The translations under genes and the position numbers were made by a program. The notes beneath the pieces are model-generated. The model did not search any database. It was not told the origin of the DNA and was given only the letters and a program-made list of their open reading frames with translations. From contig NZ_WUMK01000006.1 of assembly GCF_009827055.1 (NCBI RefSeq), positions 124,001-188,000 of the forward strand: a stretch of DNA of 64,000 bases, written 5' to 3'. This document shows positions 55,285-63,418 of the stretch, piece after piece (the stretch's first letter is position 1; every line of letters starts with the position of its first letter). Source of the stretch: Shinella kummerowiae (GTDB lineage Bacteria; Pseudomonadota; Alphaproteobacteria; Rhizobiales; Rhizobiaceae).

Positions 55285-56436
55285 ATGCAGATCATCGAGA
55301 CCACCGCAGCCCTCGCCGAAGCCTGTGAGACACTCGCCCGTTCCGAGTATCTGACGATCGATACGGAATTCCTGCGGGAGACGACCTTCTGGCCGGAACT
55401 CTGCCTGGTTCAGCTTGCCGGCCCGGAACTCGAGGTCATCGTCGATCCGCTCGCCAAGGGCCTCGACCTGGCACCGTTCTTCGAACTGATGGCCAACACG
55501 GCAGTGCTGAAGGTCTTCCACGCCGCCCGGCAGGACATCGAAATCATCTTCAACCGCGGCAATCTCATTCCGCACCCGATCTTCGACACCCAGGTCGCCG
55601 CCATGGTGTGCGGCTTCGGCGACAGCGTCTCCTATGACCAGCTCGTGCAGAAGATCAAGGGCGTGCATATCGACAAGTCCTCGCGCTTCACCGACTGGAG
55701 CCGCCGGCCGCTGACCGACAAGCAGCTCGAATATGCGCTGGCCGACGTGACGCACCTGCGCGATGTCTATCTGACCCTCAAGCAAAAACTGGAACAGGCC
55801 GGCCGCTCGCTGTGGCTGACCGAGGAAATGGCGGTTCTCGAATCGCGCGAGACCTACGACCTGCATCCGGACGACGCCTGGAGGCGGCTCAAGATGCGCG
55901 TCAAGAAGCCGATCGAGCTTGCCGTGCTGCAGAAGGTCGCCGCCTGGCGTGAACGCGAGGCGCGCGCCCGCAACGTGCCGCGCTCGCGCATCCTGAAGGA
56001 CGATACGATCTACGAAATCGCCCAGCAGCAGCCCGTCGATGCCGAGGCGCTCGGCCGCCTACGCACCATCCCGAAGGGGTGGGAACGCTCGCAATCGGGC
56101 GGTGCGCTTCTGGAGGCGATCGGCGAGGCGCTGGCCATCCCCAAGGCCGACCTGCCGCGCCTGCCCCGCCAGAACCATGTGCCGGAGGGTGCCGCCGCCG
56201 CCAGCGAAATGCTGAAAGTGCTGCTGAAGATCGTTTCCGAGCGGGAGGGCGTCGCCGCCAAGATCATCGCCAACACCGACGATCTCGAAAAGATCGCCGT
56301 CGAGGGCGAATCCGCCGATGTCGCGGCCCTGCATGGCTGGCGCCGGGAGCTTTTCGGCGACACCGCCCTCAACCTGATCGGTGGCAAGGTGGCGCTCCGC
56401 TTCGTCGACAAGAAGATCGAAGCGGTGGAGCTGTAA
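55285..56436 (+). CDS. rnd: Ribonuclease D
   Basis: 3'-5' exoribonuclease for tRNA maturation. 383 residues: DEDD exonuclease domain with LTIDTEFLRETTFWPELCLVQL, VFHAARQDIEIIF and YALADVTHLRDVYLTL, then an HRDC helical domain starting near 205 (KPIELAVLQKVAAWREREARARNVPRSRILKDDTIYEIA). The ATG at 55285 (MQIIETTAALAEA) fits the family; an in-frame start 18 codons earlier adds unconserved residues. It is followed by a hairpin shared with the convergent RTX gene. Confidence 0.96.
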   Translation: MQIIETTAALAEACETLARSEYLTIDTEFLRETTFWPELCLVQLAGPELEVIVDPLAKGLDLAPFFELMANTAVLKVFHAARQDIEIIFNRGNLIPHPIFDTQVAAMVCGFGDSVSYDQLVQKIKGVHIDKSSRFTDWSRRPLTDKQLEYALADVTHLRDVYLTLKQKLEQAGRSLWLTEEMAVLESRETYDLHPDDAWRRLKMRVKKPIELAVLQKVAAWREREARARNVPRSRILKDDTIYEIAQQQPVDAEALGRLRTIPKGWERSQSGGALLEAIGEALAIPKADLPRLPRQNHVPEGAAAASEMLKVLLKIVSEREGVAAKIIANTDDLEKIAVEGESADVAALHGWRRELFGDTALNLIGGKVALRFVDKKIEAVEL

Positions 56437-56460
56437 GAGGGCCGAGGCTCTCGGCCCTCT
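56436..56460. terminator. Hairpin between rnd and the first RTX-type gene
   Basis: Perfect 11-bp stem AGAGGGCCGAG / CTCGGCCCTCT with loop GCT, starting within the rnd stop codon, between convergent genes. T tracts are short, but stem strength and position favour a bidirectional terminator. Confidence 0.7.
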
Positions 56461-56474
56461 CGGGAAACCTTTTC

Positions 56475-57626
56475 TCAGAGGATGAAATCACCCACCTTGA
56501 GAGCGACGCTGGCGTCGAGGATGATGGAGAAATCCCTGACGCCATCGCCGTTGATATCGCCCTGGATGATGGTGTCACCCGAGGAAAGCTGGTAGCGCAG
56601 CTGGCCTGCCTTGTCGCTGAAGGCCGCGGTGCCGATGAAGGTGAAGGCCTGCTCGCCGCTCACGAGCGAGTTGGCATCCATGCCCGAGACGTCGATCCTG
56701 TCCTTCTCCGTCTGGCTGAAGTCGAGAATCTTGTCGCCATGAGCGGCCGTCTTAGTATCGAAAACGAAGGTATCGGCGGCGGTGCCGCCCTTGAAGATAT
56801 TGGCCACATCATTGGCGATGAATGTGTCCTTGCCCTTGCCGCCCGTTGCATTCTCGAAATTGGAGATAACAAACTCGCCGTGTGTGCCCTCGACGGTGCG
56901 CCGGCCGTTCAGATCGATGGTCACCCCTATGGTGAACGCCGAGAAGTCGACGGTGTCGGAATCCTTGGCACCCGGCAGATCGTCGGATATGCCATTGCCA
57001 CCATGCAGGACCGCGCCCTGCGAGTTGGCGCTGATTTTGATGATATCCGCATCCTGCCCCATGTGGATGAAGTGAGCGCCACCCGCCCCAAGCGAAACGA
57101 CGTCATTGCCGCGCCCGGTATAGGCAGATCCGACCCAGGCATTTTCGGTGGTCGTCAGTCGGTCGTTGCCCCGGCCGAGGTCCATGCTGCCGACTTCACC
57201 GTTGCCGACCACGGTCACCGTGTCGTCACCCCGGTTCAGACCAATATAGCTCGCCCAGTAGCCGATGGTCACCTTCTGGGAGGCGCCGCTGCCAACCAGC
57301 GTCTCCACTTCGGCATTCTTCAGGACGATTGTGCTCGTCGCGCTGGTGCCGAGCGCAATATGGCTGATGTAGACGCGGTCGCTATCGCCAACGCCGGTTG
57401 TTGCATCGGTGATGTTCACGCTGGCGTTCCCGGCGAAGCGCAGCACGTCCGCACCCCATGACTTGCTGCTGAGCGTCAGATTTACCGTGCGCAGCGGCGC
57501 GTCGGTGGGCGCCCATATCGACAACATGTCCAGCCATCGGCCAGACCACGTATAAGTGTCACTTCCGACCGTAAATGCCGTCGATCCGTTCAGCGTCCTG
57601 CTGATGTTCGAAGTAATGGTGCTCAC
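56475..57626 (-). CDS. RTX-type secreted protein, degenerate repeats (paralogue 1)
   Basis: Putative type I-secreted calcium-binding protein of 383 residues, without a Sec signal. The middle has repeats of the form V-G-S-x-D-L-G-R-G-N-D (GRGNDRLTTTENAWVGS, GRGNDVVSLGAGG) and a GGKGKDTFIANDVANIFKGG stretch, looser than canonical GGxGxDxLx. The C-terminal 90 residues (KILDFSQTEKDRIDVSGMDAN ... DGVRDFSIILDASVALKVGDFIL) match the serralysin-type M10 C-terminal secretion domain. Start is GTG at 57626 with AGGGGG 8 bases ahead. No secretion genes are nearby. Its C-terminus is shared with the two other RTX genes at 60.7-62.7 kb. Confidence 0.8.
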   Translation of the reverse strand: MSTITSNISRTLNGSTAFTVGSDTYTWSGRWLDMLSIWAPTDAPLRTVNLTLSSKSWGADVLRFAGNASVNITDATTGVGDSDRVYISHIALGTSATSTIVLKNAEVETLVGSGASQKVTIGYWASYIGLNRGDDTVTVVGNGEVGSMDLGRGNDRLTTTENAWVGSAYTGRGNDVVSLGAGGAHFIHMGQDADIIKISANSQGAVLHGGNGISDDLPGAKDSDTVDFSAFTIGVTIDLNGRRTVEGTHGEFVISNFENATGGKGKDTFIANDVANIFKGGTAADTFVFDTKTAAHGDKILDFSQTEKDRIDVSGMDANSLVSGEQAFTFIGTAAFSDKAGQLRYQLSSGDTIIQGDINGDGVRDFSIILDASVALKVGDFIL

Positions 57627-57884
57627 GTTCAAGTCCCCCTTGTCCCGATGGTTCAAGACCGCACCGGAGGCCCTCTGCCCCGGGTCTGGTTCTGAAAGTC
57701 TGATCAGGGCACCGGAGCAATTCGCGGCTGCGTGCATGAGCAGAACAGTCAGCCTGTCCCGCTGCCCGTCCACTCGTGTTCACGAACAATAAGTCGCGTT
57801 GGCTCCCCCGGCGCCCCTATATTCCATCGTCGATTGAACAAGCTTTTTCTAAAAAATCAAGTTCATTCCATCGCCTCGCCAAAC

Positions 57885-58292
57885 TCAAGCGTGCAATTTT
57901 GCCCCCTTGGTGATGCGATCGACGGTCTTCTTGTCGGCGTGCAGTGCGATGCCGACGATCTTGGCGTCGCTTGGGCCGCAGGCGGCGAAGACGGCACGGT
58001 TGGCGGCGTCATGGCCGGTGGAAAACATCTCTTCGATGTAGACGGCGGCCGGGACCTCGCGCTCCAGGGCACGTGCGTGGATTTTCGACAGGGTCGCACC
58101 GTCGGACGCGAGCACGATGATCGGCTGGACGCTCAAGGCATTATAGACATTGCCCGCAGCATCGCGGTAGGCTTCGCCGATCAGCTCCGGCTTCTGGCCA
58201 ATGATGCCGCTCGACAGGAAAGCGGTGACATTCAACTTCTGCCAGACCTCCAGATCCTCACGCAGGATGACGGCGAACTTGGTATCGAACAT
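57885..58292 (-). CDS. DUF2000-family protein
   Basis: A 135-residue cytoplasmic protein of the DUF2000 family (FDTKFAVILREDLEVWQKLNVTAFLSSGI ... REVPAAVYIEEMFSTGHDAANRAVFAACG ... IGIALHADKKTVDRI). Related to peptidyl-tRNA hydrolase-like folds; function unknown. Its start codon lies back to back with the start of a divergent AraC gene, the two ATGs overlapping as CATG. A regulator-target relation is likely. Confidence 0.88.
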   Translation of the reverse strand: MFDTKFAVILREDLEVWQKLNVTAFLSSGIIGQKPELIGEAYRDAAGNVYNALSVQPIIVLASDGATLSKIHARALEREVPAAVYIEEMFSTGHDAANRAVFAACGPSDAKIVGIALHADKKTVDRITKGAKLHA

Positions 58293-59193
58293 GCAGGTAT
58301 ACTCCCGAAAAAAGGCTGCGGACCACTCCGCGGCCAATGCCGTAGCAGGCGCGCTCGATGCGCCGCTTGAACGTTCGTGCGTGGAGAAGGACCGCATCGT
58401 CATCGCGCCGGAGCTTGCCGGCATCGAGCGCATCGAGGCGCGGTTCCACGGCAAGGGCTTCGAACCGCACCGGCACGATACCTATGCACTCGGCGTCACC
58501 ATGGCCGGCATCCAGACCTTTCGTTATCGCGGCGAAGCGCGCTTCAGCCTCCCCGGCAACGTGATCGTCCTGCACCCGGACGAGATGCATGACGGCGGCG
58601 CCGGCACCGATGACGGGCTGACCTACCGCATGATGTACATCCCGCCCGAGCGCTTTTTGCCGGTGACGGCCAAACGCGGCCGCACATTGCCCTTTGTCGC
58701 CGCGCCGGTCGTCGCAGATCCACGACTGGCCCGGCTGCTGCTGGAAGCGATCGGCAGCATGGATGCGGCGATCGAGCCGCTCAAGCTGGACGAGATGGTC
58801 GAAGAGATCGCCGCCGCGTTGCTCGATCATGCGGGTGTGCCGCAAGCCCGCCGGGGACGGCTCGCGCGGGCGGAGGTGCTGAAGGCCTGCGATTTCCTGC
58901 GGGAGAACCTGTCGCAGCAGGTGAGTTCGACGGAGCTGGAGGCGGTGACGGGGCTCGACCGTTTCACCCTCGCCCGGCAGTTCCGCCAGGTGCTCGGCAC
59001 CAGCCCGCACCGCTACCTCGTCATGCGTCGGCTGGAACAGGCAAAGGGTCTGATCGCCGCCGGCGAAAGCCTTGCCGAAGCCGCCTTTGCCAGCGGCTTT
59101 GCCGACCAGGCGCACCTCAACCGCCATTTCAAGAAGGCGCTCGGCATGACGCCGGGACGCTTTGCGGCGCTCGCCGGCGGGCGCGCACGCTAA
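58291..59193 (+). CDS. AraC-family transcriptional regulator
   Basis: Regulator of 300 residues with an N-terminal cupin sensor (HRHDTYALGVTMAGIQTFRYRGE ... NVIVLHPDEMHDGG) and a C-terminal double helix-turn-helix from about 205 (KACDFLRENLSQQVSSTELEAVTGLDRFTLARQFRQVLGTSPHRYLVMRRLEQAK ... ASGFADQAHLNRHFKKALGMTPGRF). The usual family N-terminus begins near VEKDRIVIAPELAG, so the true start may be a GTG at 58381; the ATG at 58291 is the only ATG. Divergent from the DUF2000 gene. Confidence 0.87.
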   Translation: MQVYSRKKAADHSAANAVAGALDAPLERSCVEKDRIVIAPELAGIERIEARFHGKGFEPHRHDTYALGVTMAGIQTFRYRGEARFSLPGNVIVLHPDEMHDGGAGTDDGLTYRMMYIPPERFLPVTAKRGRTLPFVAAPVVADPRLARLLLEAIGSMDAAIEPLKLDEMVEEIAAALLDHAGVPQARRGRLARAEVLKACDFLRENLSQQVSSTELEAVTGLDRFTLARQFRQVLGTSPHRYLVMRRLEQAKGLIAAGESLAEAAFASGFADQAHLNRHFKKALGMTPGRFAALAGGRAR

Positions 59194-59289
59194 CCCTCTC
59201 TCCGTCACGAAAGCGACAAGGAACTGTCAAGCGGCAGTCATGCGCGGCGCCTATCAACGGGCATCATTTGCCGAACCATGGGACCTGTT

Positions 59290-60648
59290 ATGACCAAACA
59301 TCTTTTCACCACCGCTGCCCTTTCGCTGCTGATGACGAGCGCAGCGTTGGCTGCCGACAAGGAATTTCCGGCAACGCTGAAGGCCCACGCGATCCTTCCG
59401 GCCAACACGATCATCGCCGCCCCCGCCGACGCCGCCGATTACCTGAAGACCTCCGGCAAGTTTTCCACCGCCGACCGCAAGCGCGTCGATGCGCTGGGCA
59501 CCGTCATGGGCAAGGATGGCGTGCGCGAAACGGGTCTTTCGTTGCCGTTCGACGGCCAGCCGATGCAGGGTTTTTCGGGCATCAAGACCATGGAAGACGG
59601 CACGTTCTGGACGCTCTCCGACAACGGCTTCGGCAACAAGCTGAACTCGACCGACGCCATGCTGATGATCCACAATGTGCGCTTCGACTGGGACAAGGGC
59701 ACGATGGAGCCGGTCAAGACCGTGTTCCTGTCCGACCCGGACAAGAAGGCACCCTTCCCCATCGTCATGGAAGGTGCCGCCCAGCGTTACCTGACGGGCG
59801 GCGACTTCGACGTTGAGTCCATCCAGCCGGTTGCCGATGGTTTCTGGATCGGCGAGGAATTTGGCCCCTACATCCTGAAGTTCGACCTCGACGGCAAGCT
59901 GACCGACGTGATCGGAACGCAAGTCGACGGCAAGCCGGTCACCTCGCCGGACAACCCGACACTCGCCGTGCAGGCCGACCCGTCCAAGAAGATGCCTGTC
60001 TTCAACGTAAAGCGCTCCGGCGGTTATGAGGGACTTGCCCTGTCGAAGGACGGCACGAAGCTTTACGGCCTGCTGGAAGGCCCGCTCTGGGTCGATAACG
60101 AATCCGTCGAGCAGGCAGACGGCCGCCCGGCGCTGCGCATCATCGAGCTCGATGTTGCCTCCAAGGCCTGGACGGGCCGCAGCTGGCTCTATCCGCTGGT
60201 CGAAGGCGGCGAGGCGATCGGCGACTTCAACATGCTGGACGCCACCACCGCCCTGGTGATCGAGCGCGACAACGGCGCCGGCACGGCCGACAAGGCCTGC
60301 GCCGATCCGAAGGATCCCAAGCCGGATTGCTTCGCCACCGCATCCAAGGTCAAGCGCATCTACAAGATCGCCATGACCGACGACAATGTCGGCAAGGCCG
60401 TCCGCAAGATCGGCTATATCGACCTCTTGAAGATCGCCGATCCGGACAACAAGAAGCGCCAGGGCGGCGGTGACGGTTTCTACGACATGCCGTTCGTGAC
60501 GATCGAGAATGTCGACCGCGTGGACGAGACGCACATCATCGTCGGCAACGACAACAACCTGCCCTTCTCGGCCGGCCGCGCGCTCGACAAGGCCGACGAC
60601 AACGAATTCGTGCTGCTGGACGTCAGCGAATTCCTGAAGGCCGAGTGA
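59290..60648 (+). CDS. Exported esterase-like/phytase-like protein
   Basis: Periplasmic protein of 452 residues with a Sec signal (MTKHLFTTAALSLLMTSAALA). It matches the 'esterase-like activity of phytase' family, a beta-propeller group: GFSGIKTMEDGTFWTLSDNGFGNKLNSTDA, SIQPVADGFWIGEEFGPYILKFD, RSGGYEGLALSKDGTKLYGLLEG and FYDMPFVTIENVDRVDETHIIVGNDNNLPFS. Substrate and reaction are uncertain, phosphate ester hydrolysis being the family hypothesis. Single gene with its own strong terminator. Confidence 0.9.
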   Translation: MTKHLFTTAALSLLMTSAALAADKEFPATLKAHAILPANTIIAAPADAADYLKTSGKFSTADRKRVDALGTVMGKDGVRETGLSLPFDGQPMQGFSGIKTMEDGTFWTLSDNGFGNKLNSTDAMLMIHNVRFDWDKGTMEPVKTVFLSDPDKKAPFPIVMEGAAQRYLTGGDFDVESIQPVADGFWIGEEFGPYILKFDLDGKLTDVIGTQVDGKPVTSPDNPTLAVQADPSKKMPVFNVKRSGGYEGLALSKDGTKLYGLLEGPLWVDNESVEQADGRPALRIIELDVASKAWTGRSWLYPLVEGGEAIGDFNMLDATTALVIERDNGAGTADKACADPKDPKPDCFATASKVKRIYKIAMTDDNVGKAVRKIGYIDLLKIADPDNKKRQGGGDGFYDMPFVTIENVDRVDETHIIVGNDNNLPFSAGRALDKADDNEFVLLDVSEFLKAE

Positions 60649-60668
60649 TCCGGCTAATATAAAAGGAA

Positions 60669-60696
60669 AGGGGCGGCCAGTGCCGCCCCTTTTTTG
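60669..60696 (+). terminator. Rho-independent terminator after the esterase-like gene
   Basis: AGGGGCGGC, loop CAGT, GCCGCCCCT, then TTTTTGC. It ends 18 bases before the convergent RTX gene's stop codon. Confidence 0.92.
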
Positions 60697-60713
60697 CATC
60701 TCACGGATAGACC

Positions 60714-61541
60714 TCAGAGAATGAAGTCAGTCGCCTTGAAGTCGATGCTGCCATCAACCAGGATGGAGAAATCCGCATTGCCGTCACCGTTCATGTCGGC
60801 GTGGATGAGGGTGTCGCCACCCACCTTTTCATAGCGCAGTTCGCCAGCGACCTTGTGGAACTTTTCCGCGCCTATAAAGGCGAAAGCCTGATCGCCGGCG
60901 ATCTTGGTGTTAGCGTCGATTACCGACAGGCTGACGCGATCCTTCTCCGACTGGCTGAAATCGGAGATCGTGTCACGACCGGATGCACCCACGGTCGATT
61001 CTGCAATCGACCTGAAGACGAATGTGTCGGCACCAGCACCCCCGACAAGCTTGTCCGCACCAATGCCGCCACGAAGCTGATCGTTACCGATATTGCCTTC
61101 GAGCACATCGTTACCAGCTCCGCCAAAAATGGCGTCGTTGCCGGCACCGCCGAAGAGATAGTCAGCATATTGAGTGCCAGTGATCGTATCATTGCCGGAG
61201 AACAGATAGTCCCACGCCCCCTTCGTGTCGGCGGCCATGAAGTAGTCGAAGAACACCTTGGCAGAAAGGTTGAGGCCGCTGAAGGCAATCTGGTTGACGC
61301 CGCCCTGGCCGATATCGAGCTTCGTGACGGTACCGTTCAGGACGTCCTCGATCGTATTGCCGTTCGTCCTGAACGAGAAATTCGTGCCGCTGAAGAGCGC
61401 ATAGTTGCTACCGCTTGCATCGTGCAATTTGATGCTCGATGGCGTCAGCTGCCAGTGATCGTAACCGGCGAGAACGCGAATATCGAGAAGTGAAAAATTC
61501 ACGCCCTGGTTTCCCACGGGCTGCGTCTTCACGGTTGCCAT
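60714..61541 (-). CDS. RTX-type secreted protein (paralogue 2)
   Basis: Predicted calcium-binding, type I-secreted protein of 275 residues, no N-terminal signal. After a 130-residue N-terminal domain (VNFSLLDIRVLAGYDHW ... ALFSGTNFSFRTNGNTIEDVLNGTVTKLDIG), it has RTX nonapeptides: GGAGNDAIF, GGAGNDVLE, GNIGNDQLR, GGIGADKLV, GGAGADTFVF. The C-terminal DFSQSEKDRVSLSVIDAN ... GNADFSILVDGSIDFKATDFIL is the M10-type secretion domain. AGGAGAG precedes ATG 61541. Paralogue of the gene at 61.8-62.7 kb. Confidence 0.9.
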   Translation of the reverse strand: MATVKTQPVGNQGVNFSLLDIRVLAGYDHWQLTPSSIKLHDASGSNYALFSGTNFSFRTNGNTIEDVLNGTVTKLDIGQGGVNQIAFSGLNLSAKVFFDYFMAADTKGAWDYLFSGNDTITGTQYADYLFGGAGNDAIFGGAGNDVLEGNIGNDQLRGGIGADKLVGGAGADTFVFRSIAESTVGASGRDTISDFSQSEKDRVSLSVIDANTKIAGDQAFAFIGAEKFHKVAGELRYEKVGGDTLIHADMNGDGNADFSILVDGSIDFKATDFIL

Positions 61542-61829
61542 GCCTGATCTCTCCTGTTTTTCCAACGGGTCAATCCGTCGTTTGGGAAGATTGGATAGCG
61601 GAAGAACGGCAGAAAGCAATGAAAGCGGTGTGTTTACGTTTCATAAACCACACGGCGTGATTAACTTGCCCCAAAGCGGAACATATCGGCAATTTCAAAC
61701 ACTTGGGTCTCTGTCCGAATACGGCTCATGTTTCAAAATCGTGCGGGTGGTTGGACCACGGCAAACACGGCGGACGGATTTACGCGGATGAGGGCGGGAT
61801 TCGCCCTCACCGTCCTGACAACGGATCCT

Positions 61830-62708
61830 TCAGAGAAGAAAATCGCCGGACTTCAGGGTAACGCTTGGGTCGAGAACGATCGAGAAATCAGCCTTGCCGT
61901 CGCCGTTGGTGTCGCCGTGGATGAAGGTGTCACCGGACTTCTTCTCATAGCGCAATTCGCCGGCCTTGTTGTGGAACACGTCCGTTCCAATGAACTTGAA
62001 AGCCTGGTCACCCGCGACCTTGGTATTGGCGTCGATGGATTTCAGATCGATCCGGTCCTTTTCCGACTGGCTGAAGTCGAAGATCTTGTCGCGGCCGGAG
62101 GAAGCGACCGTGGATTCGCTCGCGGCTTTGAAGATGAAGGTGTCCGCGCCCACGCCGCCATAAAGCTTGTCAGCGCCCTTGCCGCCGTACAGCTTGTCGA
62201 TGCCGGACTCACCACGCAGCACGTCATTGCCGGCATCGCCATTCAGGGTGTCGTTTCCGGTGTTGCCATAGAGGGTATCATTGCCACTTCCGCCCGAAAC
62301 GACATCATTTCCGCCACCGCTCGAAATCACGTCGGCAAAACCCGTGCCGGTGATCGTATCATTGCCTGCAAAGACATAGTTGCGCGCACCGGTAGGATTT
62401 CCGGCAATGTAGAAATCGAAGAGTTTGGCCGCCGACAGATTGGCATCCGAGAAGGCGAAGACCTTGACGCCGCTGATAACCAGGTCAAACTTCGTGACCG
62501 TTCCGGCCGTGATATCCTGGATGAACGGGCCGCTCTTGAGATATTTGAAACCTGTGCCCGTGAAGAGCGCGTAGTTGCTGCCGTTGTCGAAAAACTTGGC
62601 GCTCGTCGTGGACGTCGTCGCGAAATCGTAATCGCCCAGCAGACGTATATCGAGATCCACCGTATTTACTCCGCGTCCGCCCAAAGCCTGCAGCTTCAAA
62701 ATGGCCAT
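61830..62708 (-). CDS. RTX-type secreted protein (paralogue 3)
   Basis: Predicted calcium-binding secreted protein of 292 residues, similar throughout to paralogue 2: N-terminal domain (VDLDIRLLGDYDFATT ... YALFTGTGFKYLKSGPFIQDITAGTVTKFDLV), then at least seven RTX repeats such as GGSGNDTLY, GNTGNDTLN, GDAGNDVLR and GGKGADKLY, and the C-terminus DFSQSEKDRIDLKSIDANTK ... DFSIVLDPSVTLKSGDFLL. GGGGGG-type ribosome-binding site before ATG 62708. No exporter genes are in the window. Function not evident; the shared N-terminal fold is unassigned. Confidence 0.9.
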   Translation of the reverse strand: MAILKLQALGGRGVNTVDLDIRLLGDYDFATTSTTSAKFFDNGSNYALFTGTGFKYLKSGPFIQDITAGTVTKFDLVISGVKVFAFSDANLSAAKLFDFYIAGNPTGARNYVFAGNDTITGTGFADVISSGGGNDVVSGGSGNDTLYGNTGNDTLNGDAGNDVLRGESGIDKLYGGKGADKLYGGVGADTFIFKAASESTVASSGRDKIFDFSQSEKDRIDLKSIDANTKVAGDQAFKFIGTDVFHNKAGELRYEKKSGDTFIHGDTNGDGKADFSIVLDPSVTLKSGDFLL

Positions 62709-62825
62709 GTCATTCCCCCCAACCCTGAACGCGCCGTCAGCGCCTATTTCCGCTACCACGGATTGAACAAGCAAGTACGAAAAAACACAAGCGCGTTTCT
62801 TTGCCGTCGCGACCTGGACGGTGAA

Positions 62826-63410
62826 TTATCTCGGGTCGACCAGTTGCAGGACGAGCTGGTGTACATTGCCGCCGTCGTTCAGTTCGACCTGGTCGAAATC
62901 GCGGCTGCGGGCGCGCTGGGCCTGGGAGAGTTCGCCGAGGCGGGCCTGGAGCTGGGGGCGGATTTTCCGGCAGTTCGGATCGCTCTCGACCGTCATGCCG
63001 ACGCTCATCGCCTCGATCTCCTTCACCATGTCCTTGATGAAGTCACCATGCACCTTTTCGTGCGCCGTCACGCCGGAAATGAAGGTCCCCCAACGATCCT
63101 TCAGCGGCCCCGAAAGCTTCGATTTCAGCCTGGGCAGCGTGTAGGTGATGATGAGCTTCGGCTTGTTGACCGTAATCACGCAGGCATCGCCCTGGCGCTC
63201 ATATTTGCGCGTCCAGGTGAGCTTGAAGCCGGTATGGGCGATGACGCGGGCGACACCGAGTTTCGGGCCGCGCGCGCCGATCGACTGGTAGATTTCCAGG
63301 CCCGTCGTGCCTTGCACCGAATAGGGCTCGACCCGCTCCACCGCCTGCCAATCCTGCGCGGCGGCACCTGTCGCAAGGAAGACGGCGGCGAGGAAGGAGA
63401 CGATCCGCAT
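62826..63410 (-). CDS. DUF922-family exported Zn-protease-like protein
   Basis: A 194-residue periplasmic protein: signal peptide MRIVSFLAAVFLATGAAAQ, then YSVQGTTGLEIYQSIGARGPKLGVARVIAHTGFKLTW and the HExxH-like motif TAHEKVHGDFIKDM, which gives the family its putative zinc-protease label. Activity is unproven. GAGG stands 7 bases before ATG 63410, inside the last codons of the ppx gene, so the two overlap in expression signals. An ATG four codons earlier is possible. Confidence 0.87.
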   Translation of the reverse strand: MRIVSFLAAVFLATGAAAQDWQAVERVEPYSVQGTTGLEIYQSIGARGPKLGVARVIAHTGFKLTWTRKYERQGDACVITVNKPKLIITYTLPRLKSKLSGPLKDRWGTFISGVTAHEKVHGDFIKDMVKEIEAMSVGMTVESDPNCRKIRPQLQARLGELSQAQRARSRDFDQVELNDGGNVHQLVLQLVDPR

Positions 63411-63418
63411 GCCGGGCC

